Shown piece after piece: positions 21,708 through 33,101 of a DNA stretch of 64,000 bases. Origin of the DNA: Calendula officinalis (Eukaryota > Streptophyta > Magnoliopsida > Asterales > Asteraceae); the NCBI GenBank assembly GCA_963853835.1, contig OY970822.1:19563058-19627057 (forward strand), given 5' to 3'. Both the position numbers and the translations under genes were made by a program. Numbering within the stretch: the stretch's first letter is position 1; each line of letters opens with the position of its first letter. The notes beneath the pieces were generated by a model that saw only the letters and a list, made by a program, of their open reading frames with translations, searched no databases and was not told the origin of the DNA.

Positions 21708-22343
21708 TGTTACCAGTTGATAGAATGATAGATTGAGTATTTGTTTGTAGTGAGTATTTTATTTGCCATTCATCTTGTAATTCACATGTAGGATGTGTTT
21801 CTCTTGTATGTCTGCAATTACAAGTGTTGGTATATGAAATAGATAAACATTCTATTACTGATGCTACAGTTGGTACTGATCAATGAAGATTGAAGTTAGT
21901 ACTGATGGGGCAGAAATGCTATATACTACTGATGCTAATCTTGGAAGTTATTACTGATGTTGAATACTACTGACGATCAACAATTACTACTGATCATATT
22001 TATGGTGCTGATCGAGTTCGAGATTCTAGCTTAGTTTGTTATAGAATGTATATCTTGATGTATATTGATTGTAATCAACTCCTAGAATAACTAGGTTAAT
22101 AGTTTAGGCTTCAAGGACTATTATAAATAGTTTCCTTACGAATTGTAAATGTACGTGTGTATTGATCGATCAAATTAATATACATTGAAGCTTTTTGTGA
22201 TTACTGTGTTCTTATACTTATTCGTATTCATTAAACAGTATTCATTGTTCTTAATCAATTAACATAAGTGTTGATCCGCTGCAACTTCTTATTGTTTGTA
22301 GATCTTAGATTAATTAATCTGTCTGGGTTAATCGATCCTGACA
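21708..22343 (+). repeat. 5' LTR of element C
   Basis: The right end CCTGACA is fixed by the PBS two bases downstream. The left end TGTTACCAG is the best TG start, giving 636 bp. U3 has about eight ACTACTGAT/TACTGAT-type motifs between 21855 and 22020. A TATA box follows at 22122. The partner LTR is outside the window, so the left boundary is inferred. Confidence 0.7.
22122..22129 (+). promoter_or_regulatory. TATA box in element C LTR
   Basis: TATAAATA preceded by GGACTAT, about 220 bp before the LTR end, where the U3 promoter of an LTR is expected. Confidence 0.65.
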
Positions 22344-22345
22344 AG

Positions 22346-22357
22346 TGGTATCAGAGC
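22346..22357 (+). other. primer-binding site of element C
   Basis: TGGTATCAGAGC, fully complementary to the 3' end of plant initiator tRNA-Met, two bases after the LTR. Confidence 0.92.
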
Positions 22358-22427
22358 TTTACAGTTCTAGATCTACGAATTAAGAACAACAAAAAGTTTC
22401 ATACTTTCGATCTCAAAATTGTTAATC

Positions 22428-23495
22428 ATGTCTGATAACAATGAAAGCACTCAAGCTAACAAAATTCCCATTCTCACTCCCAACAACTTTGGGATGTGGA
22501 AGAACAGAATCAAGCAATATATGCTTATTACTGATTATTCCATGTGGGAGGTTGTTGTTGAAGGCAACAAAACCATCCAGACGCAAGTAGCATGTTCCTC
22601 AACTGAAGTCGACAAACTCAAGTGTGAAAAAGAGAAGAAAGACAGAGGAATTGAACTCAAAGCCTTAAGCACTCTTTTGCTTGCTATTCCCAATGATTAT
22701 CAACATCTCTTTATTGAATATGATGATGCAAAGAAGCTATGGCATGCACTGGAAAAGAGGTTTGTTGGCACAAAGAGCACCAAAAGAAACATGAAGTCTG
22801 TTCTGAAACAGGACTTTGAAAACTTCAAAGGCCAAAAGAATGAATCATTATCACAAGTCTTTGATAGATTCAACAAACTTATTGGTGAACTGAATCAAGT
22901 TGGTTACAAACCAGACAATGATGATGTAAACATGAAGTTTCTCAGATCTCTTGGTGAGGAATGGTCTATGTATACAGTCATATATAGACAAGGTGATGCT
23001 TTGGAAGAAAAAGAGCTGGATGAGTTATACAATGAGCTAAGAGTGTTTGAATCTGAGGTAAGTACTAAAACTCCAAATTTACCTTCAAATAATGCTGCTT
23101 TTATGTCTAGTACAGGAACAGGTCAGGAGGCTATAAAGAATGCAGGCATTGAAGATGTAGCAAGAGAATCCTTCTTCACTAGTCATGTGCATACTGCATT
23201 GATTAGTGAGGATTTAGAACAACTCAATCCTGATGATTTGGAAGAGATGGACATCAAGTGGCAGATGGCAATGCTGAGCTTAAGAACAAAAATGTTTCTT
23301 AAAAGAACTGGAAGACAAAATCTGTCGTACAACAAAGGTGATCGTGCTGGATTTGACAAGACCAAGGTCAAATGCTACAACTGTAGCAATTTGGGTCACT
23401 TTGCAAGAGAATGTCCAAACAAAGACCAAAGATCAAGATACAACAAAAACAGTACTTCCAATTCAACTGCTTTAGTATCTCAAGAAGGACAATGA
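22428..23495 (+). pseudogene. copia gag (element C, copy 1)
   Basis: Translation should start at the ATG of MSDNNES, 85 bp after the LTR. Residues 12-50 (ILTPNNFGMWKNRIKQYM) match the DUF4219-type start of plant copia gag, followed by the capsid helices of the UBN2/gag family. A CCHC zinc knuckle CYNCSNLGHFAREC lies at about residues 316-329. Gag packages the RNA in cytoplasmic particles. The frame ends at TGA 23493-23495, but the same frame continues with YDWSFQAEE and beyond. The TGA is therefore a nonsense change in what was one gag-pol frame. The family normally has an open frame here. Confidence 0.88.
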
Positions 23496-24872
23496 TATGA
23501 CTGGAGCTTTCAAGCAGAAGAACATGCACAGAACCAAGCTCTCATGGCCTTCACTGCTGATTCTACTACTGAGGTACATTCTAAATCTTGTACTCCTGAA
23601 TGCATTAAGGCATATAAAGAATTAGAAAAACTTAATAAAGAAACTCTTGAAGAGATGATTCTAAATAGAAACAGAAGAATTGAATATAATGGTTGTATAG
23701 CTGATTTAGAAAATCAAATTGAAATCTATAAAATAACTGATCAAAAAATAAAAGATGAATTGCTACAAACCACTTATGAAAAAGAACACGTTGAATTAAA
23801 ATTAAAAGAAACTTTAATCAAATTAGAAGAATGTCAAATGGAATTAGAACAAAATAAATTAACTATTAAAAAATTTGAAAGAAGTTCTAAAATTGTTAAT
23901 GAATTAACAAGTAATCAAACCACTGAAAAAGTTGTTCATGGAGTGGGATATCATGCAGTCCCACCTCCAACTAATTTTATCCCTCCTCTTAAATCAAGCA
24001 CGTAAAGAATTTTAAATAATTTAAAAATTGAAAGTCAAACTGAAACTGAAACCAGTAATGAAACAAATGAATCAAATGAGTCTTCTAATGATGATCAAAC
24101 AACTGAGTCAACTGATACAAGTTTTCACACAACACAAAGTCAAACTGAATCCCCAAAATACAATTCAGAAAATATACCTACAATTTTAAGAAGGGGAAAT
24201 CAAAGAAACTTGAACCAGTTAAAAGAACAAAGAAAACCTGAAAGTTCTAAATCAACAAAATTAACATGCTTAATCTGCAACAAGGTTAACCACATAGCTA
24301 AAAATCGTCACTTCAATCTTATAAACAGTCAAGAATTTAAAGAATTTAAAATCAACAAAGAAAAGGAGAAAACTTTAAAATTAAAACAAAGTGAAGAAAC
24401 AAAAGCAAAAGAACTTAAAAAAACATGTGTCGAAACTCCCAAATTTGGAAGAACTGCACAAAGATTTGTGCAAAATATCAGGTATAAAAGTCCAAACAGA
24501 AGTAATTATTTCAAAAATAATGGAAAACAAAATCACTTTCCTCAATATTCAAAGTTTTCAAACATCAGTAGAAACTATTCCAAGTTTACTACTAGTAAAA
24601 ACCCTAATTACAATGCTGTCTGGTATAACTACAAAAACACTACTGACCATGCTAAAAACTCAAATTACCCAAACACTACTGGTCCAGCAGTAGTAAAATT
24701 TTCAAAAGCTAAATACTACGGGTATAAACCTAGATCAGTAGCAAACAAGAACACCAGTACTAATCAAACAACTAAGAACAAAACTACATACAAAGCTCAA
24801 TCAGTTAGAAAAACTTACTCTTCAAAGGATGAACCCAAGACAAAACAAGCTTGGGTTCCCAAACTTAACTAA
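23496..24872 (+). pseudogene. gag-pol linker with coiled coil (element C, copy 1)
   Basis: In frame with gag after its TGA. 23544-24005 encodes a long charged helix rich in K/E heptads (LENQIEIYK through MELEQNKLTIKKF), a probable coiled coil. TAA at 24003-24005 interrupts, then the frame goes on. A second CCHC-like segment, CLICNKVNHIAKNR, has Arg (CGT) where the last Cys is expected, so this knuckle is broken. A K/N/Y-rich low-complexity region ends WVPKLN before a stop. The next pol segment is in another frame, so a frameshift lies between 24870 and 24886. Confidence 0.75.
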
Positions 24873-24886
24873 TCCTTTTACTCTAT

Positions 24887-25942
24887 GTGCAGAGTATCCA
24901 GATCCCTGAAGAAGGTAGAACATGGCATATTGATAGTGGGTGCTCTAGACACATGACTGGAAATCTTCAAATACTTAGAGATTTCAAGTCTTTTGAAGGA
25001 GGATATGTTGCTTTTGGAGAAAATCCAAGAGGTGGTAAGATTACAGGTAAAGGTACAGTATCAAATGGTAAGATCACTTTTGATGATGTATTTTATGTTG
25101 TTGAGCTTAAATATAATCTGGTTAGTGTCTCACAAGTCTGTGATAAGAAGAACAAAATTCTTTTTACAGATGTTGAGTGCATCATTCTTTCTCCTGATTT
25201 TATTTTAGATGAAAAAATTTTTGTTTTAAGAACACCAAGGAGAAACAATGTGTATTGCTTGGATATAGGGGGAGAACTCATTTCTTCAAATGAGATCAAC
25301 TGTTTTATATCCAAGGCAAACACAAATGAATCAGAACTCTGGCATAGAAGGATGTGTCACACAAATTTTAAAAATATGAACAATTTAGTCAAAAAGAATT
25401 TGGCAGTTGGTCTACCACAAAAAGAATTTATGTGTGATCATCATTGTGTTGCCTGCCTAAAAGGTAAACAACACAAGACTTCTCATAAGATCAAAGCAAT
25501 AAATTCTATTTCTAATCCTTTGCAGCTCTTACATATGGACCTTTTTGGACCTACAAATGTAATGAGTATTGGAAAGAAACAATACTGTCTTGTTATTACT
25601 GATGATTTTTCCAGATATACTTGGGTCTTCTTTCTTAGGACCAAAGATGAAACAAGTGAAATTATAAAAAATCTGATCGTAAAGCTGGAAAATACAAGAG
25701 ATCTCAAAGTGAAAGCAATTAGATGTGACAATGGAACAGAATTTAAAAATACTAATCTAATTGATTTTTGTGATCTTAAGGGCATTGACAGGCAGTACAG
25801 CTCAGCAAGAACTCCACAACAAAATGGTGTAGCTGAAAGAAGAAATAGAACTATCATTGAAGCAGCCAGAACTATGCTTGCAGATTCAAAATTACCAATA
25901 ACTTTTTGGGCTGAAGCTGTTAATACTGCTTGTTATGTTTAG
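24887..25942 (+). pseudogene. copia protease end and integrase (element C, copy 1)
   Basis: No ATG begins this segment, which opens in frame at a GTG. WHIDSGCSRHMTG near residue 13 is the aspartic protease active-site segment (DSG). The HHCC zinc-binding domain follows with H153 and H158 (LWHRRMCH) and paired cysteines in CVACLKGKQ. The integrase core triad is D218 (HMDLFGP), D281 (RCDNGTEF) and E317 (GVAERRN), a D-X35-E spacing. It ends at TAG 25940-25942 (CYV-stop-NRV), probably from CAG, and the frame then continues. Position 25805 gives Ala at SSARTPQQNG; copy 2 has Pro, the more usual residue. Confidence 0.9.
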
Positions 25943-26479
25943 AACAGAGTATTAATAGTTAAGCCTCACTTTAAAACACCTTATGAACTTTTCAATAAAA
26001 GAAAACCATCAATAAGTTTTTTAAAATCATTTGGTTGTCCTTGTACCATTTTAATTACAAGAGAACAAATTGGTAAGTTTGACTGCAAAGCAGATGATGG
26101 AATATTTGTAGGATACTCAACTCAAAGCAAATCTTACAGAGTGTTCAACAAAAGGCTAAGGATCATTGAAGAAAGTGTAAATGTATCCTTTAATGAAAGT
26201 CTGATGAATGAACAAGGAAATGGTCCAGATTGGTTGTTTAACATTGATAATCTAACCAAATCGTTTGATGTTAATTATGAGTTTAATACAGGAGATTCAA
26301 ACAATCAAAGCCAACAAGTAGGACCATCATCAAGTGGAAGGCAAGAAATCATGAAATACATCTTAGTTAATACTGATCCCACAGTTGATACTGAGGACAG
26401 TAGTAACTCTGATAACCCTAGTTTCATTGACACCAGTAACAACACCAACTCTGAAGATACTACTGATCCCAAACTATGA
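25943..26479 (+). pseudogene. integrase C-terminal part (element C, copy 1)
   Basis: In frame after the TAG. It contains KTPYELFNKRKPS, FGCPCTI and DDGIFVGYSTQSKSYRVFNKR, the GKGY-like region typical of copia integrase C termini. An S/T/D-rich linker leads to a stop at 26477-26479. RT starts 24 bp on in another frame, with the usual sequence before RT apparently shortened, so a small deletion plus frameshift is likely. Confidence 0.75.
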
Positions 26480-26502
26480 AAGACTGAAACTGGATCATAG
26501 AA

Positions 26503-27978
26503 ATGCAAGAAGAACTTCTTCAATTCAAACTACAAGCTGTATGGACTCTTGTACCTCTACCAAAAGGAAAAAGAGCCATTGGAACAAGATGGATCTTCAG
26601 AAACAAGAAAGATGAAAGAGGGATAGTGATCAAAAACAAAGCAAGACTTGTAGCCCAAGGATACACACAAGAAGAAGGCATTGATTATGATGAAGTATAT
26701 GCACCTGTTGCCAGAATTGAAGCAATAAGAATATTTCTGGCATATGCTTCATACAAGAAATTTAAAGTCTACCAAATGGATGTGAAAAGTGCCTTCCTTT
26801 ATGGGAAAATTGAAGAAGAAGTATATGTATGTCAACCTCCAGGTTTTGAAGATCCAGAACATGATGACTATGTGTACAAGATAGACAAAGCTCTGTATGG
26901 CCTTCATCAGGCACCAAGAGCTTGGTATGACACATTGTCTTCATACTTACTGAAGAACAATTTCAAGAGAGGTGCCATTGACAAAACACTGTTCACAAGA
27001 AAGGTTAAAGATGATATACTACTGGTCCAAATATATGTAGATGATATCATCTTTGGATCAACAAATGATCAACTTTGCAAAGAATTTGAAGAATTGATGC
27101 AGATCAAGTTCAAGATGAGCTCAATGGGTCCAATGAACTTCTTTCTTGGACTCCAAATCAATCAAAGATCAGATGGCATCTTGATCAATCAATCTAAATA
27201 TTTCAGAGATATTTTAGAGAAATTTGCAATGAAAGACAGCAAAAGTGCAAGCACTCCAATGGAAACTCACAAACACCTACATCCTGATGTTGAGGGGGAG
27301 GATGTAGATGAACACCTTTACAGATCTATGATAGGTTCTTTAATGTATCTAACTGCATCAAGACCTGACATTATGTATAGTGTTTGTGTATGTGCTAGGT
27401 ATCAAGCAAGACCTAAGGATCTACACTTGCAAGCTGTCAAAAGAATCTTTAGATACTTGAAGGGAAAACCTTCTCTTGGTCTTTGGTATCCACATGCATC
27501 ACCATTTGAACTCATAGCCTACACAGATAGTGACTATGGTGGTGAATGTCAAGATAGGAAATCTACTACTGGTGGATGTCAGTTCTTTGGATCAAGATTG
27601 GTGTCATGGCAATGCAAGAAACAGACCAATGTTTCAACATCAACTGCTGAAGCAGAGTATGTAGCTGCATCTGCCTGTTGTGCACAAGTTCTATGGATTC
27701 AAAATCAACTTCTAGACTTTGGTATCTCTATCCTTAAAACTCCAATCTTTATAGATAATCAAAGTGCTATCAGTATTGTAAATAATCCAGTAAAACATTC
27801 TAAAACAAAACACATTGAAATAAGATTTCACTTTATAAGGGATTGCAATGAAAAGAAATTAATTAAAGTAGAGAAAATTCATACTGACAATCAATTGGCA
27901 GATCTTTTTACAAAAGCATTTGATGTAGGAAGATTCAGCTTCTTGGTTAGCAGTATTGGAATGATTTTAATAAATTAA
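26503..27978 (+). pseudogene. copia reverse transcriptase and RNase H (element C, copy 1)
   Basis: The 491-residue frame is intact, but it belongs to a broken polyprotein. Residues 1-240 form the copia RT (RVT_2): VWTLVPLPKGKRAIGTRW, then KARLVAQGYTQEEGIDY, the D of QMDVKSAFLYG, and the YVDD box at residues 178-181. RNase H follows with the catalytic D342 in AYTDSDYGG, the E of STAEAEYVAA and DNQSAI. It ends in TDNQLADLFTKAF. RT copies element RNA into DNA, and RNase H degrades the template. It is not translated alone unless by internal initiation. Copy 2 is identical in protein. Confidence 0.92.
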
Positions 27979-28489
27979 TTTCACAAAAGAAAGTCATATG
28001 TAAAGTTTTGTATAAATTCTGTTTAGTTAAAAAATATGTTTTACTACTGGTTATTTATTACTACCGATCGTATGTTACTACTATAATTTAGTACTGATAG
28101 GGTTTCTCAAAAGAATTAGGTTAAGTATAGAAACAATGATTACTACTGATGTTTCTACTACTGACACTTAGTTACTACTGATCGACCGTTATCTATAAAA
28201 TACATAAATTACAATACTGACCCTCATGAAAATAGCCGTTGGGTTATTATTCGAAGGACATTTCAGACATTTTGCAGGTAAAATCAAAAAATATAAATAG
28301 CAGATTGCGATTAGTTTAACATTATCTTCTCCTCGATTCGATAAACCCTACGCTAAACCCTAATCTCTGTGAAATCCGATCAAAACCCTGCATCAGTATC
28401 AACTTAATTCATTCCACAAATCCAAAATTCTTGCAAAAGCGACTCAACTTTCTCTGAAACTTTCATCACCAAAGATCAAGATCACTCAA
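27979..28489 (+). promoter_or_regulatory. pol-ORF3 spacer with possible internal promoter
   Basis: Holds about seven TACTACTGAT-type motifs (28035-28190), the same motif as in the LTR U3. TATAAATAG is at 28292-28299, about 190 bp before the ORF3 ATG. Between them and the ATG are AAACCCTA motifs (28343-28365), telo-box-like elements known from plant promoters. A separate ORF3 transcript is inferred, not shown. Confidence 0.5.
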
Positions 28490-29276
28490 ATGGCAACCCT
28501 AAAATCTCTTATAGTCAAAACCGATCTCAAATTTTCTGAATTCCACAACATGTGTGCCTTTCTAAGAAATCCTGATGGCACAAAAGACTTTCGACCTATA
28601 GTTATGTTCCTGAAGAACTCTCCTATCAAGTTTGCTTTAACCATCAATCTCAGGGCATATGAACAACATCTCATTGATTTCTGGACAAATGCTGAACGAA
28701 TTGAAGATTCCAATATGTCCAAGATCAAATCTGTTGTAGATGGAAAGTCTATCATTATCACTGAACAATCAATCAGGCATCATCTTCAACTCAATGATGA
28801 GTCAGGTATGTTCTCTTTACCTAAGGAAGATCTTGTTGACACTTTACAAAAAATGGGGTATGAAGGAAGATTAGACATAGTCACTTTTCAAAAAGGTCTT
28901 CTTTCACCTCAATGGAAGTTTTTAGTGCATATTGTTCAACATTGTATCTCTCCAAAAAGAAGTACTTGGAATGAGTTCAACAAATCAATAGCTTCTGCTG
29001 TTGTTTGTTTGAGCACAAGACAAGTATTTAATTTTTCAAACATGATCTTTGAAGGAATGCTTGGAAATCTAGCATCCTCAAAATTTTTTATGTATCCAAG
29101 ATTCCTAACTCATATTATTAACTGTGAACTTTAAAATCTTTCAACGCCTAAAAACATTTTTGTTACAACAGAATTAAACAAAAATGTGTATGCTAATATG
29201 AGAAAATAGTTTAAATTTTCTGGAAAGGTTACTCCACTGTTCCAAAACATGATCTATGATCAACCCCCTACAGGAG
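28490..29276 (+). pseudogene. ORF3 after pol, truncated by duplication junction
   Basis: Starts at ATG (MATLKSLIVK). The first 214 residues are a globular domain with landmarks FLKNSPIKFAL, LIDFWTNAE, ITEQSIRHHLQL, LLSPQWKFLVHIVQHC and NFSNMIFEGMLGNL. The same domain occurs in element D. Stops TAA 29132 and TAG 29207 interrupt the frame. The sequence is cut at 29276. No signal peptide or membrane segment is visible, so an envelope function is not supported. Function unknown. Confidence 0.75.
29272..29276. other. duplication breakpoint junction
   Basis: ORF3 of element C reads through AACCCCCTACAGGAG and then jumps to TGTATATACCTAG, the sequence that follows AGGGG at 906. The two parent sites share only AGG(G/A)G, so the junction has 1 bp of strict homology, or 5 bp with one mismatch. 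It does not lie between long repeats, so it is not an ordinary LTR-LTR unequal exchange. Confidence 0.85.
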
Positions 29277-29625
29277 TGTATATACCTAGACTTAATAAAA
29301 TAATTATTTGATTATTCAATTAATCTCTACTATATATAAAACATCTAGTTATGTACTTACAAGTTTAAATTTTTTTGGAAATTAGCTCAACTCAAAGAAT
29401 CATGACAAACATTCTCATTAGACATGTAATATGACATGCAATTAATCTCTACTATACATCATAAGATACAGATACAAGAAGATAGTAGAGATACAAGAGA
29501 TACATGTACACGACCCTCCTATTTATAGGGTGGAAGTTGGTAACATAATGTGTAAGACTTTATGTACATAAAGTCTCTTAATGAATGTGATAAATTCTAT
29601 TCAACCACAAATGTGAGTTACAACA
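29277..29625 (-). repeat. 3' LTR of element A, copy 2
   Basis: Counterpart of 907-1255, with no difference noticed. The polypurine tract is at 29626-29642. Confidence 0.65.
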
Positions 29626-29708
29626 CTCCCCCTTGCTTGCTTAGATTTACGCCGAATCATAGTTGCATTTCTTCGTCTTGTATCTTCAGACAATAATTCA
29701 GACTTCGT

Positions 29709-30260
29709 CTCGTTAAAACCTTGTTGGAGAAAACCCTTTGGGACAAAACTCCAGTCGAAGGACAGAAGAGTACGACCTAGATGTCTTGAGAGAGGTAATG
29801 AACCATATATAGTGTGCCTCATTAAAACCTTGTTTAGAGAAAACTCAGTGGGACAAAAACTCTAACGAATGACAAAAGAGTGCACGATGGTTAATACGTA
29901 TTGTATCTTCAGATAATCCATAAAGCATTCGACTCGTTAAAAACCTTGTCGGAGTAATCCTGTGGGACAAAACTCCAGCCGAAGGACAAAAGAGTATGAT
30001 CTGGATGTCTTGAGTCAGATAAGGAAGTAAGGAACCATATATGGTGTGCCTCATTAAAACCTTGTCTAGAGTAAACCAGTGGGACAAAAACTCTAACGAA
30101 GGACAAAAGAGTGCACAATGGTTAATAAGTATTCAACTGGATACTCCCCGTGACTTCAACAATTCTTAGTGAGAATAGCGTACTGTTAGTGTCTCATTAA
30201 AACCTTTGTCAAGGTAAACCCAATGGGACAAAACCCTTGAACTAAAGGAAAAGGAGTACA
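29709..30260. repeat. 115-bp tandem modules, copy 2
   Basis: Counterpart of 1339-1890. One substitution was seen (A1815 is G30185). Confidence 0.8.
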
Positions 30261-30292
30261 CAAGCATTCGCCGGGATGCTCCCCATCACATG

Positions 30293-30476
30293 CACTCAAC
30301 CGGGGGCAAAGCATACGTCAGGATGCAATTATTATTCTCACTCAACAGGGTGGAAAGCATACGTCAGGATGCAATCATTATCCCCACTCAACATGGTGCA
30401 AAACATACATCAGGATGCGATCATTATCTGCACTCAACAGGGTGCAAGGCATGCATCAGGATGCAATCGTTATTCC
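30293..30476. repeat. 46-bp minisatellite, copy 2
   Basis: Counterpart of 1923-2106, with four 46-bp units and no unit-number change between copies. Confidence 0.88.
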
Positions 30477-32617
30477 TGAAGGATTTATGTGCACAGTTAG
30501 TCAACCTATGATGATACATCCATGCCTACGAAACACTTAAGGGTCACACCGGTGAGTGCATGTAATACGAGCAAGATAAGCAATGATACTACGAAGAGGA
30601 TTGATTCATAATAGTCATTATGAATTAGTTAAGTATTAAGTTAAGTTTAACTTATTACTAGATTAGTTTAACTAACTAATTAATACAAGTAGTTGTACAT
30701 TTACTAGTTAAGTAAATATACAATGTGTTAATTAAAGGTTATCCATGATATGATTTAAAGCTATTAAATCATATAGTAATTGGATAATATTGTTGTATAA
30801 ATTATATAAAGGTTATTATATAATTTATTATTGGAAGTATAAATACAAGTATATAATTTGTGTATGTGGGTACCGAATTATTAGTGTATTAATACTAGAC
30901 ATTTAATAGTTAAGTGCAACAATAATAAACTAGTTAAACTATAAGGGATGGGAATGATAAAAGGAAGTCTAATTAAAGATCTAATATTAATTAAACTAGA
31001 AGGGTTCTAAGCGTAACTTACTTGTATATAAATAAGAGGCTTAGGGTAACCCTTATTTGTTTCTTGCACCTCACGAAAATCATCCCCCCTCCTCCCTTTG
31101 ATTTTCGGCCGAACACAACACTTTGTGTTCTTCGTGTTCTTCAAGTATTGAAGAACAAGTTCATTGCTTAGATCAACTAGAAGATCGCTCGATTTGTTCA
31201 CCATCAGTGGATCTATCTTAAGCAAACAACAAGGTATGTTTTGGGAAACATTTTTCTCCCTTCTCCCCTCTTGGACGAATTCGACCAAAGAACCCTAGGG
31301 TTCTTTGGTTGATGATCGAACGAACCACACAAGCTTTGTGTGTGTTCGAGTTCTTCGTACAAGGTTTCTTTCTTGTTAATCTAATCTAGATTTCCAACAT
31401 CCCAATCCTTTAGGGTTTAAGGATTATGTTTAATCCCAATTCCGCTTAGGGGTGTTGATCGGGTAAATTTTTCGGGTTTTGGGTAGTTCGGGTCGGGTAG
31501 TTCGGGTTTTTTCGTATATAAAACATACCCAATAACCGAACCATATTAAATCCGGGTATTTGGGTATGGGTAATTCGGGTAATAGGTCGGTTATGGTTAT
31601 ACCCGAAAAATTGTGCATAAAATTCTAATCATCAATTTTTTTATATGTAAACCAAAAAGTAAACACAAAAACCAAGTTCAAACTCAAACTTAGAATCGAA
31701 AATGTAAGTTCCATATAACACCATGAAAAGGTTGTAAGTTTCACAAAATAAATTAATCCATCTTGCATCTTCATTCTGCCACTTTCATGTACGTATCCAA
31801 CCCAAGCTCTAATTAGACCTACGAATCATTTGATCGGTCAAACCACTCCTATACGGATCCAAACTTGAGAAGAATATATACTCCTAAGAGATAATATATT
31901 GTTGTAGTAGTAAATAAACCCCATGTATTCAATCCAAGATTTGTGATCATATGTTTGATGTAAACCATTCTAGTTGTAGACTTGTAGTTGTGATCTAAAA
32001 AGCAAATGCCCATGAATCAGTAGCAACATAGCCAACAACACCACGCAGTTAATATAATCAAAAACCACAAAAAAAAATGTAAAGTTTAGATGGAATGAGT
32101 TGTTTACTACAAAAGGTATCTACAAGTGCTATCAAAATTGGTGGTAAAATTAATTATATACGTTTATTATTAACAGTTCAGAAGTCAAAACAATTGTGAT
32201 GGTGATAATAAAAATCCATGCAAAATCGTCTATTCTATACATTTAAAATCTATATAAAATCTATTACCTTAAAAGAAATCATTTTAAAAATTCAGGTATT
32301 CGGGTATACCCGTCTACTTAAAATATTAACCTATACCCGACCCGTAAAATTTTCGGATTACCCGATATCCGAATGTTTCTACCCGATACCCGAACTACCC
32401 GACCCAATCTACCCGAATTTGAAACGGGTCGGGCGGGTAGAACGGATTTCGGTTATATTCGACAGCCCTAGTTCCGCTTTTAGGGGTTAAATCAGCCAGT
32501 TGGTTTTAACCGGTCAAGAACAAGTTCATGTTCTTGGTCAGTCATGGTTCGAACCAAGTCAACTAGGAGGTCGATCCTAGTGTTCGATCAGTCGCATGGT
32601 GCGTGTGAAACCCTACA
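30477..32617 (+). repeat. 5' LTR of element B, copy 2
   Basis: Counterpart of 2107-4246, one base longer because of the poly-A run in the hAT-like insertion. Confidence 0.88.
31447..32470. mobile_element. hAT-like element, copy 2
   Basis: Counterpart of 3077-4099, 1024 bp, with the only indel seen between the two large copies (nine A at 32069-32077). Confidence 0.85.
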
Positions 32618-32618
32618 G

Positions 32619-32629
32619 TGGTATCAGAG
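32619..32629 (+). other. primer-binding site of element B, copy 2
   Basis: TGGTATCAGAG, one base after the LTR, identical to copy 1. Confidence 0.85.
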
Positions 32630-32740
32630 TGTTGGTTTAGAGATCTAGACTAAATTAACAAAGATTGTTTGTTTACTTTAATTACAAGTTCTTTTTTATT
32701 TCAAGTTTTTTTTTCTTCTTTATATTTTTCGAAAAAGGGT

Positions 32741-33101
32741 AAGAACCCTGAGACCAAGAATATTAAACTAGCCTAGTTTATTTGGTCAAAAAGGTTTCTA
32801 AGAACCCTAGTAATTTTCGAAATACAAGGAAGAACCCTAGGATCAAGTATGTTAAACAAGATTTGTTTAATTGATCAAAATGATTCTTTCCTTTTCTCCC
32901 TAGAAATTTCATGTACTAGGAAGAACCCTAGGATCAAGTATGTTAAACAAGATTTGTTTAATTGGTCAAAAGGATTCTTTTCCTAATCCCTTAGAGATTT
33001 CGAAATCTAGAGGTTACTTGGACACCAAGTTTATTAAAGTAGCCTAGTTTAATTGGTGGAAAAGTTTCCTAGTCTTAAGATTTTCAAAACCCTAAAAGAA
33101 C
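32741..33101. repeat. ~90-bp tandem units, copy 2
   Basis: Counterpart of 4370-4730. Confidence 0.75.

Larger units (their letters stand above)
906..29276. repeat. 28.4-kb tandem duplication, copy 1
   Basis: The whole block recurs directly as 29277-57647. Partner positions differ by 28,370 up to the poly-A run at 3699-3706 (8 A here, 9 A in copy 2) and by 28,371 beyond it. Substitutions seen by eye are at 1815, 2256, 7471, 7723, 10626, 11695, 12147, 13108, 13110, 13857, 14617, 15806, 20050, 20244, 24940 and 25805 (ten transitions, six transversions). A computed alignment may find a few more. The unit contains many nested transposable elements and ends inside ORF3 of copia element C. Confidence 0.93.
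21708..29276 (+). mobile_element. Sirevirus-like copia element C, copy 1 (truncated)
   Basis: Plus-strand Ty1/copia element with 5' LTR, tRNA-Met PBS, gag, protease, integrase, RT and RNase H in copia order, then an extra ORF3 after pol. In-frame stops at 23493, 24003 and 25940 and frameshifts near 24873-24886 and 26480-26502 make gag-pol inactive. The right end is lost at the duplication junction, so no 3' LTR is present here. An extra ORF after pol is a known trait of some Sirevirus/Maximus-SIRE elements. Lineage placement by architecture is inference. Confidence 0.88.

Noticed and set aside
23493..23495. Programmed stop-codon readthrough between gag and pol
   Set aside because: Two further nonsense codons and two frameshifts in the same gag-pol make simple decay more likely, although the frame does continue after the TGA.
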